64,000 bases of DNA from Geobacter sp. FeAm09 (GTDB lineage: Bacteria; Desulfobacterota; Desulfuromonadia; Geobacterales; Pseudopelobacteraceae), in the NCBI RefSeq assembly GCF_008330225.1, contig NZ_CP042466.1:2180501-2244500 (forward strand). The letters are read 5' to 3'. Shown in pieces: positions 48,299 to 56,051 of the stretch. Every line of letters begins with the position of its first letter. The stretch's first letter is position 1. The notes below the pieces were generated by a model. It saw nothing but the letters and a program-made list of their open reading frames with translations, was not told where the DNA came from and ran no database searches. A program made the translations under genes and the position numbers.

Positions 48299-48393
48299 AA
48301 TGTGAAAACGGGGGGATATGGCCGTTGGCGTTTTTATGTTAATTTTTTTAACATATTGAATTTACGTTGAATTATGGTTTTGCTTGGAGTAGA
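48293..48393 (+). repeat. Intergenic element A, similar to 54465-54594
   Basis: From a T run through a GATATGGC word, then GTTAATTTTTTTAAC (48338-48352), CATATTGAA and TGGAGTAGA (48385-48393). The same words occur in the same order at 54465-54594. It lies about 125-225 bp upstream of the repeat-protein gene, filling most of the gap 48169-48518 together with the terminator. Confidence 0.65.
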
Positions 48394-48518
48394 AGGGGGA
48401 AGGTCGGGGGTTTGGTTGTGGCAGCATTAGGCCAGAAGAATGGGTATGGTGTCCCTGTAATTCCTTCCGACACTAAAGCTTACGCACCCAATTAAAAATA
48501 CATTATATTGGAGTAATA

Positions 48519-49976
48519 ATGTCAAGCGAAGACGATTATGAAACTGAATCAAAACAACAACGTCTTGAATCAGTAAATGACTCAGACATTAACTCATCAA
48601 ATAACAATGATGACGCTCATAAAATGATAAATAAAACTGCAACTAGCAGAATTGCTAAAATCAACTCACTCGGAGAAGCAAGGTTTGGAACGGATTATCG
48701 GGACAAGCTAGGACTAGCTGGGATGTCATCAAAGATCGAAGCAATGGGTCTGACAGAGAACCATGCCCTCAAAGCTGCAAGGCTTGGGATGGATTATCAG
48801 GACAGGCTAGGACTAACTGGAATGTCATCAAAGATCGCAGCAATGGGTCTGACAGAGAACCATACCCTCAAAGCTGCAAGGCTTGGGATGGATATGCAGG
48901 ACAAACTAGGGCTGACTGGAATGTCATCAAAGAACGCAGCAATGGGTCTGACAGAGAACCATGCCCTCAAAGCTGCAAGGCTTGGGATGGATTATCAGGA
49001 CAGGCTTGGACTGACCGGAATGGCATCAAAGGTTGCTGCTATGGGGCTTACGAGTGGTCATACACTCAAGGCATCAATGCTTGGAATGGATATTCAAAAG
49101 AATCAGGGAATGTTAGGGTTAGCATCAAAAGTAGCTGCTATGGGACTAACTGAAAACTTTGCCCTTAAAGCATCAATGCTTGGAATGGATATTCAGAAGA
49201 ATTTGGGCCTTGTCGGGCTTGCATCAAAAATTGCAGCAATGGGGCTGACAGAAAACCATGCGCTCAAAACTGCAAGGCTTGGAATGGATTATAAGGACAA
49301 GTTTGGACTGGCCGGAATGGCATCAGAGGTTGCTGCAACGGGTCTACTTCACAAAACATTGGTAGGCATTAAAACTCCAATTTTCCAAACAATCGTAAGG
49401 GACATGCTGACGTCACCAGAGATTGAAAAAGCATTCTCACATTTGATAAATGAAAATGACTTTGACGTAACAGCGAAGAAGCTTTGCTTGGATAATTCCA
49501 ATATGGATTCAAAAATTTACGATACAAATCGGGTTAATTCCGCAGATATTACGCCTTTCGATCAGAACAAATCATTCCTTGAATGGTATGAAAGCTTAAA
49601 CCCTCTTAGTAAGCATGCAATAACGGCAGTATTTGCTATTCTTCTCAGCATTATCGCAAACCTCTTGACGCCCTTCGTTGAAAACCTCATTCATACTCAA
49701 AAGCACGAGACAAAAGAAATAATTAAAACAATTAAAAACAGCAATAATGAAAGTATAATTATTGACAAACAGTATCGCTTTGTTTCAGCAACAAGACTTT
49801 ACGTAAGAGAAAAACCGAAAATTGACTCTGCAATTATAGCTACGGCAACTTTAGGTAAAATTGTGAGTGTTGAACACAAGAAACAAGGTTGGGCGAAGAT
49901 TTCATATTTGGATGAGAACGAGGATATTGTTATTGGATGGGTTCTTCTTAGGTATGTATCTAAATTCAAGAGATAA
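48519..49976 (+). CDS. 33-residue tandem-repeat protein with membrane helix and C-terminal SH3 domain
   Basis: 485 residues, AT-rich with codon use unlike the core genes. An acidic, disordered N-terminus (1-45), then seven 33-residue units (about 54-284) of the pattern ARLGMDYQDRLGLTGMSSK + IAAMGLTENHALKA, then a soluble region (285-363), one membrane helix (366-389, AVFAILLSIIANLLTPFV), and a bacterial SH3-like domain (about 420-482: SATRLYVREKP, VSVEHKKQGWAKISY, IGWVLLRYV). No signal peptide, so topology is uncertain. GGAG precedes the ATG. I do not recognise the repeat family. Likely horizontally acquired. Confidence 0.85.
   Translation: MSSEDDYETESKQQRLESVNDSDINSSNNNDDAHKMINKTATSRIAKINSLGEARFGTDYRDKLGLAGMSSKIEAMGLTENHALKAARLGMDYQDRLGLTGMSSKIAAMGLTENHTLKAARLGMDMQDKLGLTGMSSKNAAMGLTENHALKAARLGMDYQDRLGLTGMASKVAAMGLTSGHTLKASMLGMDIQKNQGMLGLASKVAAMGLTENFALKASMLGMDIQKNLGLVGLASKIAAMGLTENHALKTARLGMDYKDKFGLAGMASEVAATGLLHKTLVGIKTPIFQTIVRDMLTSPEIEKAFSHLINENDFDVTAKKLCLDNSNMDSKIYDTNRVNSADITPFDQNKSFLEWYESLNPLSKHAITAVFAILLSIIANLLTPFVENLIHTQKHETKEIIKTIKNSNNESIIIDKQYRFVSATRLYVREKPKIDSAIIATATLGKIVSVEHKKQGWAKISYLDENEDIVIGWVLLRYVSKFKR
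48678..49370 (+). repeat. Seven in-frame 99-bp tandem repeats
   Basis: Units of 99 bp inside the coding region, the first four nearly identical in DNA, which indicates recent duplication or gene conversion. They encode the 33-residue repeat and are not a CRISPR array. Confidence 0.9.
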
Positions 49977-50075
49977 TAACGTTCAACCAAGCGCGCCAGC
50001 AGTCTGTATACTATATACAACCTAAGGGAACGTAGTTAAGTTTATCGACTTAACCGCTAAACCCGCCCTCCCCCA

Positions 50076-50309
50076 TCAAATACGCGCCCCCGAATCATGC
50101 AGCCCGACCACCCTGCCCGAGGCATAGGATTCCGAAGGGCAAACGTCCTGCCGGTGTTCCGCCACCCAGCGGGACACACCATCCGCGGTGAAGCTGCCGA
50201 TGGCGCAGAGCATCACGCATATCGAGCACGCCACCGCCCAGCGCTTATTGAGCATTCCGAACGTTGCCGCCAGACAGGCAACCGCCAGCAGGAAAATCTT
50301 ATAACTCAT
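50076..50309 (-). CDS. Small membrane protein, hypothetical
   Basis: 77 residues with two hydrophobic helices (SYKIFLLAVACLAATFGML; WAVACSICVMLCAIGSFTA) and a polar C-terminus containing one Cys. GAGAGG lies 7 bp before the ATG at 50309. No family recognised. Confidence 0.65.
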   Translation of the reverse strand: MSYKIFLLAVACLAATFGMLNKRWAVACSICVMLCAIGSFTADGVSRWVAEHRQDVCPSESYASGRVVGLHDSGARI

Positions 50310-50436
50310 CGCAGGACCTCTCCCGGTGTTAGTGAAAGCTTCAGTGGTCAATATATGAAAGCCGGCCGCCGGGGCGTATCGCATACACCCCGGCCATGCA
50401 CCTATTCAACCAGCCGGGCGAAACGTGCAGCATCAT

Positions 50437-50523
50437 TCAAAGCGGCATGAACAGCCCATCTGCGTTCGCAAGCGTAATGGCGGCGATGAACGTAATCGCC
50501 ATCACGATGACTATCGTTCTCAC
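50437..50523 (-). CDS. 28-residue hydrophobic small protein
   Basis: GTG start at 50521-50523 with a very strong site, GGAAAGGAG, 6 bp upstream. The peptide begins with RTIVIVMAITFIAAITLANADG and ends FMPL, so it is one membrane helix or a bare signal peptide with an ANA-like cleavage site. It is too short for certainty, but the ribosome site is better than that of many larger genes here. Confidence 0.45.
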   Translation of the reverse strand: MRTIVIVMAITFIAAITLANADGLFMPL

Positions 50524-50570
50524 GGTTGCTCCTTTCCCCGGCGTGACACGCAATCACGCCCTAGCGGGCC

Positions 50571-51095
50571 TTAACGCCTCTCCCCCTCGCGCCTGTCTTC
50601 GCGCCGCTCTTCCTTCCGTACCTCTTTCCGCACCTCCGGCCGGTGCACCTGCCCACGGTAATGGTCCCGGTCGCGGTCATAGCGCCTGAACTCCACCTCG
50701 CGGAACCGCCGGAACTCTTTCAGGCTGTGCCGGGCCAGGAGCGGCGGCATCACTCTCCGCTCCACCCGCACCAATGGCCCGCCGTAGTACGAGGTCCGGT
50801 ACCAGAAGCCATTGCTGAAGACATAATAGTCGCGGCCGATGTACGCCATATCGTAGGGCGTCCCGACGGCGACGTAATAGCCCAGATCCGGCACGAAAAC
50901 GAACTGGGGCGGCGTGTCCGGGAGCATCACCGGGGGCGGCGATGGCGGCGCCGGCCGGTAAACGGGCGCTGGCGGCGCCGGGGCGGGTACCCCGATGTCC
51001 ACATTGACGTTGAGCCCGGCCTGGGCGATGGAAGCGGTAGCGGCGACAAGCGCCCCCGCTACGAGGAGCGGCATGCGGTTCATGTATGTATTCAT
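50571..51095 (-). CDS. Secreted proline-rich protein with YXXW-type domain and charged tail
   Basis: 174 residues. Signal peptide (MPLLVAGALVAATASIAQA from Met8), a proline-rich linker (PAPAPPAPVYRPAPPSPPP), a folded part with FVPDLGYYVAVGTPYDMAYIG and DYYVFSNGFWYRTSYYGGP as in periplasmic YXWGXW-like proteins of unknown function, then a tail of alternating Arg/Glu (VRKEVRKEERREDRREGERR). CAAGGAG precedes the ATG at 51095. Transcribed away from the PEP-CTERM gene. Confidence 0.75.
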   Translation of the reverse strand: MNTYMNRMPLLVAGALVAATASIAQAGLNVNVDIGVPAPAPPAPVYRPAPPSPPPVMLPDTPPQFVFVPDLGYYVAVGTPYDMAYIGRDYYVFSNGFWYRTSYYGGPLVRVERRVMPPLLARHSLKEFRRFREVEFRRYDRDRDHYRGQVHRPEVRKEVRKEERREDRREGERR

Positions 51096-51433
51096 GGGTT
51101 CTCCTTGACGTGCAGGGATTGTTATATGGGGGTAGACGCAGGGAGGGGGCGTTGGGTTACACGTTTTCTGCCGTGGGGAGAATTTCGCGCGGAAGCCGGC
51201 CGGTAGCCGCCTGATCGAGGGGCTTGCCGTCCGCCCGAGCGGTGGCCCCCTCCTCGGGCCGCCGATGCCGTCGAAAAATTTGACACTCAACTGTTCAGAA
51301 AACCGACAAATCGGGCCCAACAGCGGCGGGAACCGGCACAACAGCTTGATTATTACAACAATTCACATATGGCACATATTGTGCTAAAACCTTGCAAGCA
51401 TTTTCATTTTTATAACAGAATCGGGAGCAATCG
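51096..51433. other. Divergent intergenic region upstream of the PEP-CTERM gene
   Basis: 338 bp with no gene. 51330-51430 is AT-rich and carries the sigma-54-like promoter at 51370-51385. I see no clear upstream activator palindrome. Confidence 0.5.
51370..51385 (+). promoter_or_regulatory. Sigma-54 (RpoN) promoter of the PEP-CTERM gene
   Basis: TGGCACATATTGTGCT matches the RpoN consensus TGGCAC-N5-TTGCW with one mismatch, keeps the invariant GG and GC ten bases apart, and lies 48 bp before the ATG. Sigma-54 promoters with the PrsK/PrsR system are known before PEP-CTERM genes in exosortase bacteria. Confidence 0.75.
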
Positions 51434-52045
51434 ATGAAAAAAGTACTGACGACACTGTTTGCTGCGCTGCTGATGAGCGCCGTGTCAGCCCAGGCGACCA
51501 CCTATTCTTTCAGCACCTCCAATTCGGCGGTAACCAGCATGGCCGACACCACGAACGTCATCTGGAATCTGAAGAGCACCCCCCTGGCCGCCGACCAAGT
51601 GATCACCAGCGCGACCCTCACCCTCTACGGTTTGCAGGATTGGGAGAAAAACGCTCTCGACAAACTCTATATCAGCCTCTACAACACGTCGTCGGGGAGC
51701 AACACCTTTACGACCAGTTCTGACCCCAGCGACACGACCAATTACTTTGCCGGCAACTCGAAAGCCTATCTCCTTGCCACGGCCAGCGGCGGCACCTACT
51801 ACCCCGGCCACAGCGGCACCCTGACCGTCACCTTTGACGCCAGTGCGCTGGCGGCACTGACGGCGGACCTCAAGGACGGCTACTTCGGCTTCGCCTTTGA
51901 TCCCGACTGCCACTGGTACGATTCCAGTATGGCGTTTACCTATACCACCGCCACCGCGCCGGTGCCCGAGCCGTCCACCGTCATCCTTCTGGGCGCGGGC
52001 ATGGCCGGCGTGGCCCTGCTGCGGAGAAGGAACCGCAAAGCCTAG
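51434..52045 (+). CDS. PEP-CTERM sorting-domain protein
   Basis: 203 residues: a signal peptide ([21 protein letters not shown]), a Ser/Thr-rich beta-sandwich body ([38 protein letters not shown]), and the C-terminal tripartite signal [20 protein letters not shown] + RRRNRK recognised by exosortase (EpsH/XrtA). After processing the protein would be released or attached at the surface with exopolysaccharide. No exosortase gene is in the window. GGGAG stands before the ATG; the promoter looks sigma-54 dependent. Confidence 0.93.
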
Positions 52046-52153
52046 GCAGCGCCGCTCCGGCGGCATGGTGGAACGTTGTATGGATGTGAATAGCCCTGTT
52101 ACCACCGTCGCTGGCAGGGTTTTCAATTGTGTCGAAACGGCACATCCAATGGC

Positions 52154-52182
52154 GCCCGGCAATGGTCCGGGCGTCTTTTTTG
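52154..52182 (+). terminator. Intrinsic terminator after the PEP-CTERM gene
   Basis: CGCCCGG (52154-52160) / CCGGGCG (52168-52174), loop CAATGGT, then TCTTTTTT. Confidence 0.85.
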
Positions 52183-52316
52183 TTAGTGGACTTGCAACAT
52201 TGATCCGGACGGGCACCGCAACAAGACCATCACCATGTTGTTATTTCAATACGTTTGGCACTAACATGGGTCAGATAAGACGCCCACCCTGAGTCAGTCT
52301 GTTATCCCCGTCACCC

Positions 52317-54199
52317 CTACATCGAACTCGTTCCCCAGATTATGATGCTTTTCCCCGAAGAATTCACGGCTACCCGCGGCACCGGAAAGACCATGTATCC
52401 GTCATAGGCCGCCCCCATGGTTGCAATCAGTTGTGATGCCCCCCAACCGGACGACAGGAGGTACTGGGCCGACCTCACGGTAACGGCTGCGGACTCTATC
52501 TGATACCAGACCAGGGTTGCGTTCCCCGATGGGTCCACGGCAATGTGCTGGTCATAGGTGTTGCCGATGTTCTCGCTGATCTCCGCAGGGGCGTCCCACA
52601 TTCCGCTCGCCGCGCTGTAATGGCTTGCGGCCACATACTGCCTTCCCTCGGTGTCCAACTGTTGCTCCCACGTTGCCAAGGCGTTCCCATGGGCGTCGAA
52701 CGCGACTTCCGGGGAATAGCACTCCCCTGTCACGCTGTTTGCAACGGTCTTCGGGGCTTCCCAGCTTCCCCCGGCCGGTTGCCGGCTGGCCCAGACATCG
52801 AAATACCCGGAGTTGTTGTTCTGGATCCATGCCGCGAGGAGATCTCCTACGGGGTCAATCGCCAGCGAGCCCTGGCCATAGATCGGGTTCGGGCTGCTGC
52901 TCACTTTCGTGCGGGTCGTAAAACCACCCGTCGTCGTTCCCGTCGCCACCCAGATGTCGCTTGCGTCGCCATTGCCGCCGATGCCGTCGGTTCTCTGAAA
53001 CTGGTTGTATATCACCGCAACCGCGCCGGCGTTGTTGGCAACCACCTTGTAGCCGTAGGCGCAGTTCGTGCCGGAGGAGAGCATCGCCGGTGCCGACCAA
53101 CTGTCGCCGGTCACGGAATACCGGCTGGCATAGACATCAAAGTGGCTGCTGACGGCGGCATCCGACTGGTTCCACATGATCACGGCATTCCCGGCCGCGT
53201 CAATGGCAACCGACGGCACCCCGGACGGGCCGGTGGCGCTCGATACGGCACTTGTCAGCTTTTTGGGGCTGCCCCATCCGGAACCGGCAACATAGCGGTT
53301 CACCCAGACGCTGTTGAGCTGATTGTCGGACTGCATCCACACCACAACGGCATTCCCGCTCCCGTCTATCGCCACTTTCGGCATCATGGCGAAACCGGTG
53401 GCCGTGCTGATCTGCGTTGCGGATTGTTCGGAATTCAGCCACCGGGCCTGGATCACGCTTGCGCCGTAGCCGGTCCCCGTATAGCTCCACCATACGGCAA
53501 GCCCGTCTCCGGCCTCGGAGACCTTGAGGTCCGGGTCCTGGGCCACGGCCGCTGCGTCATTTGCCCAATTCATGGCGGAAACGCTGTTGGCCAGTGCCGG
53601 CGATGCCGTGGCGCTGAACAGGGTCGCTCCCGAACTCCTGTCGGTTATCGACACGGTGCCCGAGACAGAGGCAACCGCCACATGGTCGAGCAGGCCGTCC
53701 ATGCCGGAGCCGTTCGCCGAGAATTTCCCGGAAATGGGGTCCATGTCGGCGCCGTAGCTCGCAAGAAGGGGCTTCAGGCTATTCCGGAGGTTCGCCGTTG
53801 CGGCCGGGAGGTTCGCTGCGATGGTGCTGAAGGTGGTCGGGCTCGGCGCCTGGTACGCGGCATCCAGATCCGTGCTGCTCGCTGCCGCCGCCACGATCAT
53901 CTGGGTCAAGGGGGTGATGTTCGCCGTGCCGGCGGCAGCGGCGAACGAATACATCGCCTTCCCTCCCCAGCTTGCCTTGAGCATGAACGGGGGTTTGAGT
54001 GCCGATACGTCGAATGAAAACGTCCCGTCCGTGGTTGCCATCGACAGCTCATGTCCTGTCGAATCCTTGAGAAAGATGGTTCCGGACACGGCGGCGCCCG
54101 TTGCGGTAACACCGGAAACCGTCATGGTGGAGCTTGACGACTGCCCCCGCTGCACCCCAACAACAGTAGACCGATGACCGCCAGTATCATGTTTCGCAT
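52317..54199 (-). CDS. Secreted beta-propeller-like lipoprotein, frameshifted
   Basis: About 627 residues once repaired. The start is an ATG at 54199 (GGGGG upstream) encoding the lipobox peptide MRNMILAVIGLLLLGC. The frame then slips at the five-G/C run 54144-54148, and one base restores CSGGQSSSSTMTVSG. An Ig-like N-terminal part (GTIFLKDSTGHELSMATTDG) and a helical region follow. From about residue 270 there are repeated units of the form VAIDxxGNAVVxWxQ, typical of BNR-like or beta-propeller surface proteins. Function unknown. The 5' end is in a 476-bp gap shared with element B. Confidence 0.75.
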
Positions 54200-54675
54200 A
54201 ATACCCCCATAATTTCCACATTTGGACGGGGTTCAGCACAAAGTGTACCGGCGACGGCACAAGACTTGATTTGTCGTTTGAATTAGCACAGTTGCATGAT
54301 AATACGCTAATGATATTACGGCCGCATGGACCGCTGGAGGGGACCTCATCCATGCACATTTTGCATATTAAGGGAGATGCCGCCTATTCGTGCTGACAAA
54401 AATTGTCAGTGGGTGGTGCATCAAAATGACACAACGAGAGGCGCCCGATGATGGTTGAGGTGGCTTTTTTGGTGTGATAATCGTGAGATATGGCAAGGCC
54501 GGTTTTATGTTAATTTTTTTAACACATTCCACAGAGCGGTAAAAAAATTAACATATTGAAATTGCAATTGAAATTGCTCTGATCGTGGAGTAGATATAGT
54601 GCAGGCTTGCGCTTGTCGGGGCGACACAAGCAGATTCCCCTCATGACAGCCGGATTTGACGGAAAGTAAGGTGCC
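54200..54675. other. Divergent intergenic region containing element B
   Basis: 476 bp between the lipoprotein gene and the DUF4124 gene. Apart from element B (54465-54594) and scattered AT-rich stretches, I see no gene. Confidence 0.5.
54465..54594 (+). repeat. Intergenic element B, similar to 48293-48393
   Basis: T run, GATATGGC, GTTAATTTTTTTAAC (54509-54523), then a second, inverted AT word (AAAAAAATTAACATATTGAA, 54541-54560), and TGGAGTAGA (54586-54594). It has the same order as element A with about 30 extra bases in the middle, and also lies 80-210 bp before a plus-strand gene. Confidence 0.65.
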
Positions 54676-55346
54676 ATGCGATCAATTCCATTTGCAATAT
54701 CATGGGTTGTAATATTGTTCGCCATGGCGCATGCCGAATATTACGCCTATACCGATGACCAAGGGAATGTGCATTACACGGATAATCCATCGTCTTTATC
54801 TGCCAAGGCGCTCAAACGCGCCAAGCGGGTCGATGTTGACATGAGCCCGGAGCCTCCCCCAGAGGTCCCGGCAGCAAGCGTGACGACATATCCCGATGCG
54901 AACAAACCGGCAAAGAAAGCCAAGAAGATGACAAAGGCCAAAAGATCTTCCGGCAACCGTCCCCCTAGTTCCCCCAGGAGCCCACACAGCAGCAACCATC
55001 ACAACCAAGCTCCATCTCGCCAATCAGCGAACCGGCCGACCCGGCACTGAGTACGCCGCTCAAAACAATCCGGCGTTTCAGAAGATCACTTGCAAGCGGG
55101 GATTACCCAACTGCCGCCAAATGTCTGCGGTATGCCGATGCCGGAGAAGTCCAGACGATCCTATCCCAGGTGCCCAAGGAGTTTGTCAGGTTGCTGGTTG
55201 AGGAGTTTTCTCCGGCAGTGGAGATCGCCCGTGACGATAACCATGCCCTCTACATGATCGGCGATCCCACAAAAGACAGCAAGGTTAGTGGACGCCACGA
55301 GATCGGTCTTGAACTGGTGGGGCAAAACTGGAAGATTTCGTTTTAA
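54676..55346 (+). CDS. DUF4124 secreted protein with C-terminal extension, frameshifted
   Basis: About 223 residues when repaired. Signal peptide (ending MAHA), DUF4124 domain (EYYAYTDDQGNVHYTDNPSSL), then a basic Lys-rich and Pro/Gln-rich linker. The frame that stops at 55050 shifts at the five-C run 54971-54975. One added C joins it to an open frame ending at 55346 that encodes a coherent globular part (SGDYPTAAKCLRYADAG, VPKEFVRLLVEEFSPAVEIA, ELVGQNWKISF). Without the repair, 300 bp of clearly protein-like sequence would have no start. The C-terminal part is of unknown family. Confidence 0.7.
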
Positions 55347-55464
55347 AATCTGATGCCGCCTATTGAGGTAAAGCCCGAGGGGCACCAACAACTTTTAAAG
55401 GGGGCGCGTTTATATTTTTCTTTTTGTGTAGAATGTAGACGCGACCCTTTTTGGGTACTTTGCC

Positions 55465-55872
55465 ATGGAGATGGTTATTGAGCTTGACGACAGCACCCAC
55501 CAGCAAGCGAAACGGATAGCCAGGGATGAATTTCTTGAAGCTGCCCTGGAAGCGGCACATGTTCCGATAGCAAGATTTCCGGTTAAGCGGGCATACACTT
55601 TACGAGAGCTTCAAGCCAAGCTTGGAGATTTTGTTGTTTCGGCACAGGAGCCGGATAAAAACAAGGCTGTCGATGTGGAGAGGGCAGAGCCTGAGCCGAT
55701 GATAATAAAGCCGGTGCTTCCGACAAGTAATGAGAAATGCTCCAAATGTGGAAGCGAAATGAAGATAAGAGAAAAGAAGTCTGGAGAAGAGACTGGGAAA
55801 AAGTTTTTAGTGTGTATCAAGTATCCTGAATGCCGAACTGTTGAGCCGTATGCCGAGGCCAGATGGTTTTAG
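55465..55872 (+). pseudogene. DUF2726 fragment with topoisomerase-type zinc ribbon
   Basis: 135 residues. It begins in the middle of a DUF2726 (restriction-like) fold: MVIELDDSTHQQAKRIARDEF, then a linker, and a C-terminal zf-C4_Topoisom ribbon (CSKCGSEMKIREKK, LVCIKYPECRTV). DUF2726 proteins normally have about 60-80 more residues before the ELDDxSH motif. Here the frame is closed by a stop at 55429, and the ATG at 55465 has no ribosome site. I read it as a 5'-truncated remnant. It is AT-rich, upstream of the P-loop ATPase, in the integrase-linked stretch. Confidence 0.65.
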
Positions 55873-56051
55873 GAGTAATAAGGCCCCGTGTTACTGGAAC
55901 GGGGAAAGATGCCTGCATTATAACAGCTATATAGTTGTATATGGGTTTAATAAAAAAAATATCAGGTTCCCATATACATGTAGATGGAACAACCTGACCG
56001 ATCTATAACGAGTTGGTCATTTAAGAATGTATTATAAATGGAGGTTTCGAT

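Noticed and set aside
48678-49370. Regular repeats that could suggest a CRISPR array
   Set aside because: The 99-bp period is in frame and coding, with no unique spacers between short repeats. No cas genes are nearby; the Cas4-like fold at 45 kb is part of a helicase.
1129-54975. Programmed ribosomal -1 frameshifting at the G/C runs
   Set aside because: The shift direction would fit, but the sites are not typical X-XXY-YYZ slippery heptamers, no stimulating hairpins follow them consistently, and eight cases in unrelated genes within 64 kb is implausible.
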